Shown here in pieces: positions 49,347 to 58,456 of a stretch of 64,000 nt of DNA (the first letter of the stretch is position 1; every line of letters starts with the position of its first letter). A program made the translations under genes and the position numbers. Source of the DNA: Acinetobacter bouvetii (GTDB lineage: Bacteria > Pseudomonadota > Gammaproteobacteria > Pseudomonadales > Moraxellaceae); the NCBI RefSeq assembly GCF_902753875.1, contig NZ_CADDTS010000027.1, forward strand, positions 62,001 through 126,000, read 5' to 3'. The notes beneath the pieces are model-generated. The model searched no databases and was not told where the DNA came from. It saw only the letters and a program-made list of their open reading frames with translations.

Positions 49347-50762
49347 ATGAGCATGGCGAACAAGGTCCTTCAACTCATCCAAGAAAGTGGCGCAAAATGG
49401 GTCGATTTTCGCTTTACTGATACTAAGGGTAAAGAGCAACACGTAACTTACCCTGCAGATACAATCGACGAAGATACTTTTGAAGACGGCAAAATGTTTG
49501 ACGGTTCTTCAATTGCTGGTTGGAAAGGCATTGAAGCTTCTGACATGATTTTACGTCCAGATGCTGAAACATGTTTCCTTGACCCGTTCTTCGCTGAAGC
49601 GACTGTTGTGGTAACTTGTGACGTAATCGAGCCATCTACTGGTCAAGGTTATGAACGTGACCCTCGCTCTATCGCTCGCCGTGCAGAAGAATACCTAAAA
49701 TCAACTGGTATCGGTGATACTGCATTCTTCGGTCCAGAACCAGAATTCTTCGTATTTGACGAAGTGAAATGGGACATCGACATGTCTGGCGCTCGCCACA
49801 CATTGATCGCTGAAGAAGCTGCTTGGTCTACAGGTAAAGATTACGAAGCTGGTAACTCTGGTCACCGTCCACGCGTTAAAGGCGGTTACTTCCCAGTACC
49901 ACCAGTTGATTCTTCACAAGATATGCGTGCAGAAATGTGTGCAAAAATTGAAGACATCATGGGCCCAGGCCGTGTAGAAGTACATCACCACGAAGTTGCA
50001 TCTTGCCAGCTTGAAATTGGTGTAAGTTTCAACACTATGGTTCGTAAAGCTGACGAAGTTCAACAGTTTAAATATGCTGTTTGGAACGTTGCGCACCAAT
50101 ACGCTAAAACTGCGACTTTCATGCCTAAACCAATGGTTGGTGACAACGGTTCTGGTATGCACGTTCACATGTCTATCTCTAAAGATGGCAAGAACTTGTT
50201 CGCTGGTGATGAATATGCAGGCCTTTCAGAAATGGCATTGTACTTCATCGGTGGTGTGATCAAACATGCACGCGCATTGAACGCGATCACAAACCCATCG
50301 ACTAACTCGTACAAACGTTTAGTGCCACACTTCGAAGCGCCAATTATGCTTGCTTACTCAGCACGTAACCGTTCTGCTTCTATCCGTATTCCTTACGTTT
50401 CTAGCCCTAAAGGCAAACGTATTGAAGCACGTTTCCCTGACCCAATGATGAACCCGTACTTAGGTTTCGCTGCATTGTTGATGGCTGGTCTTGATGGTAT
50501 CCAAAACAAGATTCACCCAGGTGAAGCTGCTGACAAGAACTTGTATGACCTTCCTCCTGAAGAAGAAGCTAAAATCCCTACAGTTGCTCATAGCCTAGAA
50601 ATGGCGCTTGAAGCACTTGAAGCGGATCATGACTTCTTGCTTAAAGGTGGCGTGTTCACTAAAGAAATGCTTGATGCCTACATCGAACTTAAAACTGAAG
50701 ATGTACGTCGTCTTAACACGACTACTCACCCAGTTGAATTTGACATGTACTACAGCCTGTAA
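49347..50762 (+). CDS. glnA: Glutamine synthetase, type I
   Basis: Dodecameric cytosolic enzyme that makes glutamine from glutamate and ammonia. It has 471 residues, the normal GSI-beta size. The metal and ATP segments ([25 protein letters not shown], the [10 protein letters not shown] loop) and the adenylylation site NLYDLPPEE near residue 400 are intact, so GlnE control is expected. CGGAG precedes the start; a second ATG two codons later is possible. Codons are highly optimised. A sigma-54 promoter with NtrC boxes lies upstream and a terminator follows. Confidence 0.98.
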   Translation: MSMANKVLQLIQESGAKWVDFRFTDTKGKEQHVTYPADTIDEDTFEDGKMFDGSSIAGWKGIEASDMILRPDAETCFLDPFFAEATVVVTCDVIEPSTGQGYERDPRSIARRAEEYLKSTGIGDTAFFGPEPEFFVFDEVKWDIDMSGARHTLIAEEAAWSTGKDYEAGNSGHRPRVKGGYFPVPPVDSSQDMRAEMCAKIEDIMGPGRVEVHHHEVASCQLEIGVSFNTMVRKADEVQQFKYAVWNVAHQYAKTATFMPKPMVGDNGSGMHVHMSISKDGKNLFAGDEYAGLSEMALYFIGGVIKHARALNAITNPSTNSYKRLVPHFEAPIMLAYSARNRSASIRIPYVSSPKGKRIEARFPDPMMNPYLGFAALLMAGLDGIQNKIHPGEAADKNLYDLPPEEEAKIPTVAHSLEMALEALEADHDFLLKGGVFTKEMLDAYIELKTEDVRRLNTTTHPVEFDMYYSL

Positions 50763-50790
50763 TTTTTCCGAGAATTTCACTGTAAAAAAA

Positions 50791-50814
50791 GACCCGCCTT
50801 GTGCGGGTTTTTTT
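50791..50814 (+). terminator. Terminator after glnA
   Basis: ACCCGC and GCGGGT with a short loop and a run of seven T, 29 bases past the stop. Confidence 0.85.
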
Positions 50815-50846
50815 GTATCATCTGTTTAATTATTTTAAGCATGTAA

Positions 50847-51128
50847 ATGAAAATGGCTCAGCGTAAAAAGCACACTGGTTTTTTTCCCTGGATTGATCCC
50901 AAAGATCATGAAAAGGGCTTTAAGTTGAATTTTTCAGAAGTAACTTATCTTGAAGTTGGGCGCACGCTAGAAGGGTATAAGCAAGCGGCATTTGTAGCTT
51001 TAAAAAATCCAGAACTTGCACTGGATTTTAATTATCCTAAAAGCTTTTATATCAGTGCTGAGGGACTGGTCTTGGTAAAAACACCTCAAGGTAAATATGA
51101 AGTAATTGCCAAGACGGATAATGCTTAA
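50847..51128 (+). CDS. Small hypothetical protein (93 residues)
   Basis: I do not recognise the family. It is a basic, soluble protein without signal peptide or membrane helix, starting MKMAQRKKHTGFFPWIDPKD and containing a beta-rich core (VTYLEVGRTLEGYKQAAFVA). It looks coding by codon use and is just downstream of the glnA terminator. Two ATGs (50847, 50853) are possible. No function can be suggested. Confidence 0.65.
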   Translation: MKMAQRKKHTGFFPWIDPKDHEKGFKLNFSEVTYLEVGRTLEGYKQAAFVALKNPELALDFNYPKSFYISAEGLVLVKTPQGKYEVIAKTDNA

Positions 51129-51189
51129 TTCAGTATTTTTGAATGGCGTTGACTGAAGTATTTCAGAGTGAGTGTGAAATCATCAAAGT

Positions 51190-52119
51190 TCAATCAAGCT
51201 GATGCTGTTTTAAATTTTCTAATTCATAAGGCGCGTCTTCAGCAGGGTAGCACAGTTCTTTTCCCTGAGTTTTAGCAAGCGACCAAATTACACTTTCACC
51301 CGCCGGGATATTGCGACTTTGCTGTGTATAAATTGGCTCATCAAATGCTTGTTTCGTAGAGATAGATGTCCAACCTTGCTGTTTAAATGCCGTGACAACA
51401 TCTGATAAAAAGGCTGCATTAATTTGATTTACATGTAGCAATAAGACGTGTTTTGGTGAGCGTTGCAGGGTTTGAACTGCGAGCTGATCATAATATTCTG
51501 CACGGTTTAATAAATGCCAAATATAAGCTTGTTTTAAGCGCTGTAATTTTTCAGTATCGGCTTGTTTGGTATATTGCAAATATTTACGATTATAAAACCA
51601 ATCGCTGGCATCTATGCTGACACCGCCTAAAGCATATTGGTTGTTTTTAAGCCATTGATATACAGCGTCACGTTTTTCGACGGTATTTCCTTCCTTTAAG
51701 AATGGATAGCGATAAATACGTTTATATCGAGGCAGGGTATTTAGGACAAGGTCAGCATCCTGAATGCTTTGGATGTATTGTTGTGTGGTGATATTTGATT
51801 TATTTAGGTTTTGATGTAATGCACTATGATTACCAATCAGATGTCCCGCTTTTCCCCAATTTGCAATCAGTTGTTTACCTTGATAGTCACCAATTTTAAC
51901 AAGGCTTGGAAATACAATCGATTTAATTTGATGTTCTGCAAGTTGATCTAAAATCTGTTGATTAATTTGAACTGCTTTAGGGTTTTGCTGTGGATTAACT
52001 CCATCATCAAAACTAAGTGCAAGCTCTTTGGCTTGGGTTATTGTATATAACGTAAATAAGCTCGCTATACAGAGTGAATTTTTTAGAGATTTTTCGGATT
52101 TTGTCTTGTGCTTTATCAT
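51190..52119 (-). CDS. Polysaccharide deacetylase family protein
   Basis: Exported protein of 309 residues with a NodB-homology domain. After a signal-like N-terminus (hydrophobic IASLFTLYTITQ, cut near AKE) the catalytic FDDG motif lies in LALSFDDGVNP, followed by the His pair of metal site 2 in GHLIGNHSALHQNLN and a VLLLHVNQINA end motif. It probably deacetylates a cell-surface or exported polysaccharide; the substrate is unknown. I start at the ATG at 52119 rather than 52200, because the signal peptide directly follows it. It is divergent from ubiC with 178 bases between starts. Confidence 0.82.
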   Translation of the reverse strand: MIKHKTKSEKSLKNSLCIASLFTLYTITQAKELALSFDDGVNPQQNPKAVQINQQILDQLAEHQIKSIVFPSLVKIGDYQGKQLIANWGKAGHLIGNHSALHQNLNKSNITTQQYIQSIQDADLVLNTLPRYKRIYRYPFLKEGNTVEKRDAVYQWLKNNQYALGGVSIDASDWFYNRKYLQYTKQADTEKLQRLKQAYIWHLLNRAEYYDQLAVQTLQRSPKHVLLLHVNQINAAFLSDVVTAFKQQGWTSISTKQAFDEPIYTQQSRNIPAGESVIWSLAKTQGKELCYPAEDAPYELENLKQHQLD

Positions 52120-52297
52120 TATTGAAATATTCGCGATGAATTTTATAAGTCCGGTTATTTTAGGTTTGGGGTCAGTGTGGTGGTCTTCATACATTAACAT
52201 AAATGACTTTAAATCTGTCCGTCAAAAGGCAAGGGTGTGTATAATTAACATCATGCATAAATGCATTGATAATGTTGGTTTTATAAAGGCGAGGGTT

Positions 52298-52786
52298 ATG
52301 CGGACCGCAGCGAAACTTCAATTACAACAAATACCGGAAGCGTTAAAAATTTGGCTCTATGCTTCTGGGTCTTTGACACAGCAATTGACAGATTTGGCAG
52401 GTGGAACATTTCAAGTTGAGCCATTAAAAGAAGATTATCAGCGTTTAAATCGACGTGATGCGCAGTGGATGAAAATGCCGATACAGCATACTTCATGGGT
52501 GCGTGAAAGTTATCTTTATGGCAATCAAAAACAGCCGTGGGTAAAAGCGAAATCCATATTTCCTATTTTAAGTTTAAATCAGCGAGCACGACTTTTTAAA
52601 CACATTGGTACGAAGCCGATAGGTTGGTTTTTATTTCAGCGTACAAATCCTGCATGTGAGCGTCGAGTGCTATGGCTTGAAGATGGTTGGACACGTCAGA
52701 GCTGCTATACTTGGCATGGCTGTAAATTTATTGTGCAGGAGACATTTTTACCTGCGTTTGAACAATATATTCAGCAGTCTAAATAA
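52298..52786 (+). CDS. ubiC: Chorismate--pyruvate lyase
   Basis: Releases pyruvate from chorismate to give 4-hydroxybenzoate for ubiquinone synthesis. It has 162 residues (E. coli 165), cytoplasmic. Family features include the WVRESYLYG segment near residue 68 and a late EDGWTRQSCYTWHGCKFIVQ block. The start is the ATG at 52298, with GAGG upstream; the frame is open from 52028 without similarity. ubiA follows 18 bases later as in E. coli. Confidence 0.93.
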   Translation: MRTAAKLQLQQIPEALKIWLYASGSLTQQLTDLAGGTFQVEPLKEDYQRLNRRDAQWMKMPIQHTSWVRESYLYGNQKQPWVKAKSIFPILSLNQRARLFKHIGTKPIGWFLFQRTNPACERRVLWLEDGWTRQSCYTWHGCKFIVQETFLPAFEQYIQQSK

Positions 52787-52804
52787 GATTGGATAAGGAC
52801 AGGC

Positions 52805-53683
52805 ATGGCAACGGTACAGCAAATTACGTGGCGTGAACGCTTAGAAGCATATTATTATTTGTGTCGTTTTGATAAGCCAATTGGCACAGAGTTGGTTTTT
52901 TGGCCCACCATGTGGGCGCTTTGGATTGCCAATCAGGGCATGCCATCACTGGCGATTTTAGTACCTATGATTATAGGGACAATTTGTATGCGTGCAGCAG
53001 GTTGTGCAATTAATGATTTTGCAGATCGTAAAGTTGATGGCGCTGTCGAACGAACCAAAACTCGTCCGCTGGCGACAGGCATAATCAGTGCTAAAGAAGC
53101 TATTTATGTGTTCCTTATTTTAGTACTCGCGAGCGCATGCACGTTATTTTTCTTGCCGATTGAAACGTTCTATTGGTCGTTTGGTGCCTTATTTTTAGCC
53201 TTTATCTATCCTTTTATGAAGCGCTATACGCATTTACCACAAGTATTTTTGGGTGCTGCATTTTCATGGTCAATCCCTATGGCCTATACCGCAGTAGGGC
53301 AAACACCAGATTTAACGTGCTGGTTACTCTACTTTGGTAACTTGGCGTGGACGGTGGCATATGACACTCAATATGCGATCACCGATCGTGAATATGATTT
53401 AAAAATTGGAGTCAAATCCACTGCAATTCTATTCGGAAAATACGATATTGAGATCATTTCAGTGTTGCAATTGACGAGCCTTATATTGATTGGTGCTGCT
53501 TTATATCTGGAAAATCTATTCCTGCCATTCGGTTTAATCGCGCTGTTATGTGTGGCTGCTGATTTTATCTATCAATGGACCAAAACCCGGGATCGTGATC
53601 CGCAGCGTTGCTTCTGGGCATTCCGTCATAATCGCTGGGTCGGGGTGATGATATTTGCCGGAATTGTGCTCGCTTTGCTTTAG
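52805..53683 (+). CDS. ubiA: 4-Hydroxybenzoate octaprenyltransferase
   Basis: Inner-membrane prenyltransferase of 292 residues and about eight transmembrane segments. Both Mg-diphosphate motifs are visible: NDFADRKVD (Asn70, Asp71, Asp74, Asp78) and DREYDLKIG near residue 198. It attaches the isoprenoid tail to the UbiC product, so both steps are coupled in one operon. AGGACAGGC precedes the ATG. A terminator follows. Confidence 0.96.
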   Translation: MATVQQITWRERLEAYYYLCRFDKPIGTELVFWPTMWALWIANQGMPSLAILVPMIIGTICMRAAGCAINDFADRKVDGAVERTKTRPLATGIISAKEAIYVFLILVLASACTLFFLPIETFYWSFGALFLAFIYPFMKRYTHLPQVFLGAAFSWSIPMAYTAVGQTPDLTCWLLYFGNLAWTVAYDTQYAITDREYDLKIGVKSTAILFGKYDIEIISVLQLTSLILIGAALYLENLFLPFGLIALLCVAADFIYQWTKTRDRDPQRCFWAFRHNRWVGVMIFAGIVLALL

Positions 53684-53709
53684 TGATCATTTGCAGTAAA
53701 AATCGCCAT

Positions 53710-53737
53710 AAAAAAGTATCCATAGGGATACTTTTTT
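53710..53737 (+). terminator. Terminator after ubiA
   Basis: AAAAAAGTATCC and GGATACTTTTTT form a perfect 12-bp hairpin on a 4-base loop. It can work for both strands, serving the convergent LysR gene too. Confidence 0.88.
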
Positions 53738-53760
53738 ATTATGAGCTGATGTTTGGATGA

Positions 53761-54645
53761 TCAGGCCAACTGGGTTTGCAGCTTCAATTCCTCGCTAATG
53801 AAATGTAGTGCTGCATTTTTTGAGTTTTTTCTAAAACTGGCGTACAGCTGCAGTGTGGGAAGCTCAAATTCAGTCGCTACTACTTGAACGTGATCCGCTA
53901 GAAATTTCAGCAAGTATTCCGGAACAAAACTAAAGCCCATCCCCATATTGATCATGTTGATATGTTGCAGCACATTGGTTACCCAAAGCATCTGATGAAG
54001 TGGTAGCTGTTTTAGCTGCAATTGTTGATTGATCTTTTCATAGAAGACCGGTGAGGCGCTTTGTTCACACATGATGATGTTCTGTTTGCTCAGGTAGTCA
54101 CGGCTAATCTGATGTCTGGAAGGATGAAGTTTCTCTGCTGCCACGACATAGATTTTTTCAGTCATCAGGCATATGTTTTCATAATCATTGTGCTGTACGG
54201 CGTAACGGGTAAAGGTCAGGTCGAGTTCGGCATTCTTTAGACGCTGAATTTGTTCAAGGCAGGTCAGGCTCTGGATATGAATTTGTAGATCTGGAATCTG
54301 CTGTTTAAGCTTATCTAGAATTAAAGGCATGACCTTCAGTTCTGCCACATTTAAAAAGCCAATATAAATCTGATTGTTTTTGTTATAGGCCACCTGCCGT
54401 GCAGCGGAAATGGCCAGCTGGGCATTCTCTAAAGCATTTTGTGCATAAGGTAAAAAAGCTTCGCCTTCATCGGTCAGGCGGATTTTTTTAGAAGAGCGGT
54501 CAAACAGTAATACCCCAACTTCTTCTTCCAGGTCTTTAATCTGCTGGCTTAATGACGGCTGTGCTGTAAACATTTTTTCGGCCGCCTTGGTGAAACTGCC
54601 TTGCTGAACCACACTGACAAAATATCTTAAATGACGTAATTCCAT
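53761..54645 (-). CDS. LysR-family transcriptional regulator
   Basis: DNA-binding regulator of 294 residues. The helix-turn-helix lies at residues 1-60 (LRYFVSVVQQGSFTKAAEKM, then QPSLSQQIKDLEEEVGVLLF). The remaining residues form the LysR substrate-binding domain. The start at 54645 is chosen because family similarity begins with MELRHLRYF; upstream residues are unrelated. It is divergent from the FAD monooxygenase, and palindromes between them suggest it controls both genes. The inducer is unknown; an aromatic compound would fit the neighbour. Confidence 0.9.
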   Translation of the reverse strand: MELRHLRYFVSVVQQGSFTKAAEKMFTAQPSLSQQIKDLEEEVGVLLFDRSSKKIRLTDEGEAFLPYAQNALENAQLAISAARQVAYNKNNQIYIGFLNVAELKVMPLILDKLKQQIPDLQIHIQSLTCLEQIQRLKNAELDLTFTRYAVQHNDYENICLMTEKIYVVAAEKLHPSRHQISRDYLSKQNIIMCEQSASPVFYEKINQQLQLKQLPLHQMLWVTNVLQHINMINMGMGFSFVPEYLLKFLADHVQVVATEFELPTLQLYASFRKNSKNAALHFISEELKLQTQLA

Positions 54646-54652
54646 AATTGAC

Positions 54653-54664
54653 CATAGGCTTAAA
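54653..54664. promoter_or_regulatory. Left copy of a 12-bp inverted repeat in the LysR leader
   Basis: CATAGGCTTAAA ends its base pairing with TTTAAGCCTATG at 54748-54759. It sits seven bases upstream of the LysR start codon, a natural autoregulatory position. Confidence 0.5.
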
Positions 54665-54730
54665 CCGGATTGCACTGCATGCATCATATCCAAATGCTGC
54701 AAATAAGATTATGAAATAGGGTAGACCTAA

Positions 54731-54759
54731 AAACTATGCAACCATAGTTTAAGCCTATG
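54731..54759. promoter_or_regulatory. LysR-type operator region between regulator and monooxygenase
   Basis: AAACTATGCAACCATAGTTT (54731-54750) is a perfect 8-bp palindrome with a 4-base centre. It overlaps TTTAAGCCTATG (54748-54759), the right copy of the 12-bp repeat. It is 86 bases upstream of the monooxygenase start. Confidence 0.6.
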
Positions 54760-54835
54760 CGTGTTCTGCAAAATAAAGTTGTTGCTTACACTGACACCAG
54801 GCAGCTAAACGGTGGCATGGAAAAAGGAGTAGGTG

Positions 54836-56578
54836 ATGTCTGAGCAATTTGATACGGATGTGCTGGTGGTGGGAACAGGTCCTGCAGGGTCAACCTTGGG
54901 GCTGGCACTGGCCAATTATGGGGTTAACGTCCAGCTTTTTACCCAGTTTAACTGGCTGGCGAACAGTCCACGTGCGCATATTACCAATCAGCGTGCCATG
55001 GAAGTATTACGTGATTTAGGTATAGAAGAACAAGTTAAGCAGATAGCCACACCTTGGGAACAGATGGGGGAAAGCCTGATCACCACCAGTCTAATCGGTG
55101 AGGAAATTGCTCGTCTGAGTGCATGGGGTACTGGGGATGAACGTCATGGTGATTATGTTAAAGGCAGCCCGTGTCCATTGGTGGATTTAATTCAGCCTAA
55201 AATGGAAGCGCTGTTAGTTAAAAATGCTGCTGAACGCGGTGCCATTTATAATTTCAATACTGAATATCTGTCTCATACCCAAGATGAACATGGGGTAACA
55301 GCGACTTTTTTGAACCGGATTAGCAATACCGAATTTAGTTTGCGTGCCAAATATCTGGTGGGGATGGATGGAGCACGTTCAAAAATTGTCGAGCAGTTAA
55401 ATCTGCCGCTGGAAGGGGTCATGGCACGCGCCGGTACGGTATATGTCACCTTTAAAGCTGATTTAAGTCAATATGTGCAGCATCGTCCGGCAATTCTGCA
55501 ATGGATTGTCAATCCTGAAGCCAGCTTTGGTGATTTGGGTATGGGACTCCTACGTGCCATTACGCCGTGGAATCAGTGGATTATGGGATGGGGCTTTGAC
55601 ATCAGTAAAGGTGAGCCACAGGTAACCGAAGCACAGGTGCGTGCGCGCCTGAACGCCTTTGTCGGTGCTGAAGTTCAGGACGTGGAAATTGAAAAACTGT
55701 CGTATTGGTATGTCAATCAGACCTGGGCGACAGAATATTCGGCGGGACGGGTATTCTGTGGCGGTGATGCTGTGCATCGTCATCCACCTTCGAGTGGCCT
55801 GGGTTCCAATACCTGCATGCAGGATGCCTTTAACTTGGGTTGGAAACTGGCGTATGCGGTGAAAGGCTGGGCAAAAGAAAGCTTATTGGACTCTTATACG
55901 CTTGAACGTGCACCTGTGGGCAAACAGATTGTCGCCCGTGCCAATCAATCCCGCTTTGACTATAAGCATCTGAAAGATGTCTTTGGCTTTGATCAGGGGG
56001 TGACGACACAGGCAGACATGTTGCAGCGGATTTTTGCTGAGGATGATACCGGTGCAGAAATTCGTCAAAAGTTATTCCATGCGCTCGAGATTAAACATTT
56101 CGAATTTAATGCTCAAGGAGTAGAGCTGAATCAGCGTTATGATTCAAATGCGGTCATTGCGGAAGTAGTACCGGAAACCTTTAGTCAAGATCAGCAGCTT
56201 TATTTGCAGGCAACGACACGTCCCGGTGCAAAAGTACCGCATACTTGGCTGATTGATGCCAAAGGGCGGAAGCAATCCACTTTGGATATTGTAGGGCATG
56301 GTCGTTTTACATTACTGACGGGGCTGTCCGGTACAGGCTGGAAAAATGCAGTGCAGGCATTGAATCTGCCTTATCTGGATGTGATTCAAATTGGTTCCCG
56401 CGAATATCGCGATGTTTATGGAACATGGAACCAAAAATCTGAAATCCATGAAGCGGGGGCTGTACTGGTACGTCCGGATGGTTATGTGGCTTGGCGAATG
56501 CAGGGCAAGCCTGAAGCTGACTTTGATTATGTAAAAATTTTACAAGAAGTATTGGAGAAAATTCAGCTTACTGTCTAA
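54836..56578 (+). CDS. FAD-dependent aromatic monooxygenase (TfdB/MhpA-like)
   Basis: Flavoprotein hydroxylase of the PHBH/UbiH superfamily, 580 residues with a C-terminal thioredoxin-like domain as in TfdB and phenol hydroxylases. The FAD GxGxxG lies in VVGTGPAGSTLG (near residue 11), the DG motif in GMDGARSKIVEQ (near 178) and the GD motif in CGGDAVHRHPPSSGLGSN (near 308). I use the ATG at 54836, six bases after AAGGAG. It is divergent from a LysR regulator. The natural substrate is unknown; phenolic compounds are probable. No ring-cleavage genes are adjacent. Confidence 0.88.
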   Translation: MSEQFDTDVLVVGTGPAGSTLGLALANYGVNVQLFTQFNWLANSPRAHITNQRAMEVLRDLGIEEQVKQIATPWEQMGESLITTSLIGEEIARLSAWGTGDERHGDYVKGSPCPLVDLIQPKMEALLVKNAAERGAIYNFNTEYLSHTQDEHGVTATFLNRISNTEFSLRAKYLVGMDGARSKIVEQLNLPLEGVMARAGTVYVTFKADLSQYVQHRPAILQWIVNPEASFGDLGMGLLRAITPWNQWIMGWGFDISKGEPQVTEAQVRARLNAFVGAEVQDVEIEKLSYWYVNQTWATEYSAGRVFCGGDAVHRHPPSSGLGSNTCMQDAFNLGWKLAYAVKGWAKESLLDSYTLERAPVGKQIVARANQSRFDYKHLKDVFGFDQGVTTQADMLQRIFAEDDTGAEIRQKLFHALEIKHFEFNAQGVELNQRYDSNAVIAEVVPETFSQDQQLYLQATTRPGAKVPHTWLIDAKGRKQSTLDIVGHGRFTLLTGLSGTGWKNAVQALNLPYLDVIQIGSREYRDVYGTWNQKSEIHEAGAVLVRPDGYVAWRMQGKPEADFDYVKILQEVLEKIQLTV

Positions 56579-56731
56579 CTCTGGATTGGTTTTGACCGGA
56601 AAACTGCCGGCTTCGACCTGCTTTTTGAGGTCGATTTACAAACGAAGTGAATGATCCTGTTGAGACAATTCAGGGATTTGTTATATTGAGCTGGAAAAAT
56701 TAGTGTGTTTATAAATTAACAGGTGTTGATT

Positions 56732-56971
56732 ATGTCGCAGTCAGGCTCGAAGTCCAATCCCAAGAAGATGATCATTCTGATGAGCCTTGGATTGCTTATC
56801 CCGATTTTTCTGGTGAGCATGGCTTATTTGGCAGTTAGCAGTGACGAAAAAAACCAGCAAAAATATAAACAGCAACAAGCTGAAATGTTGCAGCGGATCA
56901 AAGCGCGCGAGGCAGCAGAACAATCAGCTTCAGAAGCGATACCTGCGCCATCTGCACAGCAAGATCATTAA
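56732..56971 (+). CDS. Small single-pass membrane protein (79 residues)
   Basis: I do not recognise it. A short polar N-terminus (MSQSGSKSNPKKM) is followed by one transmembrane helix (about residues 14-34, IILMSLGLLIPIFLVSMAYL), then a Lys/Gln-rich helical region (QQKYKQQQAEMLQRIKAR) that may be a coiled coil. It has a ribosome-binding AGG and its own terminator. It may be an assembly or scaffolding protein, but no function is assigned. Confidence 0.65.
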   Translation: MSQSGSKSNPKKMIILMSLGLLIPIFLVSMAYLAVSSDEKNQQKYKQQQAEMLQRIKAREAAEQSASEAIPAPSAQQDH

Positions 56972-56986
56972 ATATGTATTTTACTT

Positions 56987-57008
56987 GCCACCGATAAGGT
57001 GGCTTTTT
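56987..57008 (+). terminator. Terminator after the 79-residue membrane protein
   Basis: GCCACC and GGTGGC (56987-56992, 56998-57003) followed by five T. Confidence 0.8.
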
Positions 57009-57021
57009 GATGCGTGTTGAA

Positions 57022-57498
57022 CTAATTTAAAATATCGTTTCTTAAATTTTGTGTACTGGGTATATCAGTATAACGATAGACCTGATAACCCGCCTCATGC
57101 AGCATGGCATCACGTTCAGCATCGAGTTGTTCTCTGCCAATATGGCTGGGGTCATCCAGTTCGATAATGGCGACTACTTCCAGCTTTTGGTTCAATAAAA
57201 CAAAGTCGGTGACTTTACGATTAAATTTATTGCGAATCTTAAAGTTATCGTTAGTAATTAAAGCACTAAAGGCGACTTGAGCAAGAATATGGTGTTGCGG
57301 AAAGGTTTCTTTCAGCCGCATAAACATCTTGCTTTCAAAATGGGTAATCACTCGTTTAGGAAAAAACTTTTGACGTGGCTTAAAGAGTTGCTGAAAAACA
57401 ATAGTCAGCAAAGCCAGGGTGGCAATGCAACCAATAATGAAAAAAGTGGATTGACTTGAATCGAACACAATAAAATCTTGCAATAAGAAAAAACCCAC
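57022..57498 (-). CDS. DUF2726 domain protein
   Basis: Membrane-anchored protein of up to 158 residues. A hydrophobic N-terminus (about residues 18-37, TFFIIGCIATLALLTIVFQQ) leads to a DUF2726 domain with the restriction-endonuclease-like motif VTDFVLLNQKLEVVAIIELD and QLDAERDAML near residue 128. A nuclease-related fold is suggested by the D-x(n)-E-x-D pattern; activity is unknown. The start is uncertain: the GTG at 57498 lies within the tRNA-Asn terminator hairpin, and a later GTG at 57468 is possible. Confidence 0.75.
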   Translation of the reverse strand: MGFFLLQDFIVFDSSQSTFFIIGCIATLALLTIVFQQLFKPRQKFFPKRVITHFESKMFMRLKETFPQHHILAQVAFSALITNDNFKIRNKFNRKVTDFVLLNQKLEVVAIIELDDPSHIGREQLDAERDAMLHEAGYQVYRYTDIPSTQNLRNDILN

Positions 57499-57517
57499 TC
57501 TGTTGAGTGGGTTTTTA
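57491..57517 (-). terminator. Terminator after tRNA-Asn, overlapping the DUF2726 5' end
   Basis: AAACCCACTC and GAGTGGGTTT form a perfect 10-bp stem on a TGTT loop. Confidence 0.75.
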
Positions 57518-57522
57518 GAATC

Positions 57523-57598
57523 TGGCTCTCCAACCTGGGCTCGAACCAGGGACCTGCGGATTAACAGTCCGTCGCTCTACCGACTGAGCTATTGGAGA
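57523..57598 (-). tRNA. tRNA-Asn (GUU)
   Basis: 76 bases with encoded CCA. Anticodon GTT in the loop ACTGTTAAT; acceptor stem TCTCCAA/TTGGAGA. It is the first of four copies in the final 7 kb. Confidence 0.96.
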
Positions 57599-57701
57599 AT
57601 CTGATACGCATTCTATGTATCTATGCTTAAGGGGTCAAGGGTTTCTAGTTAAAAAAGCCATGAAAATGAATTGAATGTTTTAAAAATAATCTGATGGCGG
57701 A

Positions 57702-58010
57702 TTATTTTAAATTTTTGATTGCATTTACATAGTCCTGTTTAGACTTTACAGGATTGGCATTTCGACATTGATTGATCAATTGCACCAAATCTACCTGTTT
57801 CATGTCATCTTGTATTGTGCTTTGTATTTTTTGAATTAAAGCTTGATGCTGTTTCACATCTAACTCGCGAGTGCATTGATACAGTCTTTCATACATCAAT
57901 GTTGGCGCAGTTTTATTGGCTTCCGATTTCTGTGTACATTGGAAAATCAGGAAAACCACAATAATCAGGATTGCCCAAAAGATCATTGATTTAAGCCAGG
58001 GTAGGTTCAT
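57702..58010 (-). CDS. Hypothetical membrane-anchored protein (102 residues)
   Basis: I do not recognise the family. One N-terminal transmembrane helix (about residues 9-24, MIFWAILIIVVFLIFQ, followed by Cys25) precedes a soluble helical domain of about 75 residues with two conserved-looking Cys (LYQCTREL, INQCRNAN) that may pair. The anchor followed by Cys could also be read as an imperfect lipobox. It lies alone between tRNA-Asn genes. Confidence 0.6.
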   Translation of the reverse strand: MNLPWLKSMIFWAILIIVVFLIFQCTQKSEANKTAPTLMYERLYQCTRELDVKQHQALIQKIQSTIQDDMKQVDLVQLINQCRNANPVKSKQDYVNAIKNLK

Positions 58011-58102
58011 TTTATCTATTTTTATTGATCATGAATTGAGTTAAAAATAATGCGGAATGGGAAAATTGACAAGAGTGCAAACTTGTAAAACTTACATATA
58101 AA

Positions 58103-58134
58103 AAAAGCCCACTTCATTATGAGTGGGCTTTTTA
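58103..58134 (-). terminator. Terminator after the tRNA-Asn pair
   Basis: AAAAAGCCCACT and AGTGGGCTTTTT form a 12-base stem around an 8-base loop; read leftwards it ends in T. Confidence 0.85.
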
Positions 58135-58140
58135 GAATCT

Positions 58141-58216
58141 TGGCTCTTCCACCTGGGCTCGAACCAGGGACCTGCGGATTAACAGTCCGTCGCTCTACCG
58201 ACTGAGCTATGGAAGA
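58141..58216 (-). tRNA. tRNA-Asn (GUU), acceptor-stem variant
   Basis: Same as the other copies except for the acceptor stem TCTTCCA/TGGAAGA, where both strands have changed together. CCA is encoded and the anticodon is GTT. Confidence 0.96.
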
Positions 58217-58221
58217 ATAGA

Positions 58222-58297
58222 TGGCTCTCCAACCTGGGCTCGAACCAGGGACCTGCGGATTAACAGTCCGTCGCTCTACCGACTGAGCTATTGGAGA
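58222..58297 (-). tRNA. tRNA-Asn (GUU)
   Basis: 76 bases with encoded CCA, acceptor stem TCTCCAA/TTGGAGA, identical in the body to the copy at 57523. It lies five bases from the variant copy, so the two share a transcript. Confidence 0.96.
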
Positions 58298-58400
58298 ATC
58301 TGAAGCGCATTTTAGGGATGAAAACAGGAGTCGTCAACAAGATAATGTAAAGAAATGAATCATTTGCTTTATAAATATTCGTTTATAGCCTGAAAATAAA

Positions 58401-58427
58401 AAAATCACCCATAAAGGGTGATTTTTT
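58401..58427 (-). terminator. Terminator after sodB
   Basis: AAAATCACCC and GGGTGATTTT form a perfect 10-bp stem around ATAAA, with a T run read leftwards, 30 bases past the stop. Confidence 0.85.
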
Positions 58428-58456
58428 ATGCATAAAAATAAAAAATATTTTATTTC

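Noticed and set aside
56612..56634. TCGACCT/AGGTCGA hairpin as terminator of the FAD monooxygenase
   Set aside because: The stem is short and followed by TTTACA rather than a T run; it is too weak to call.
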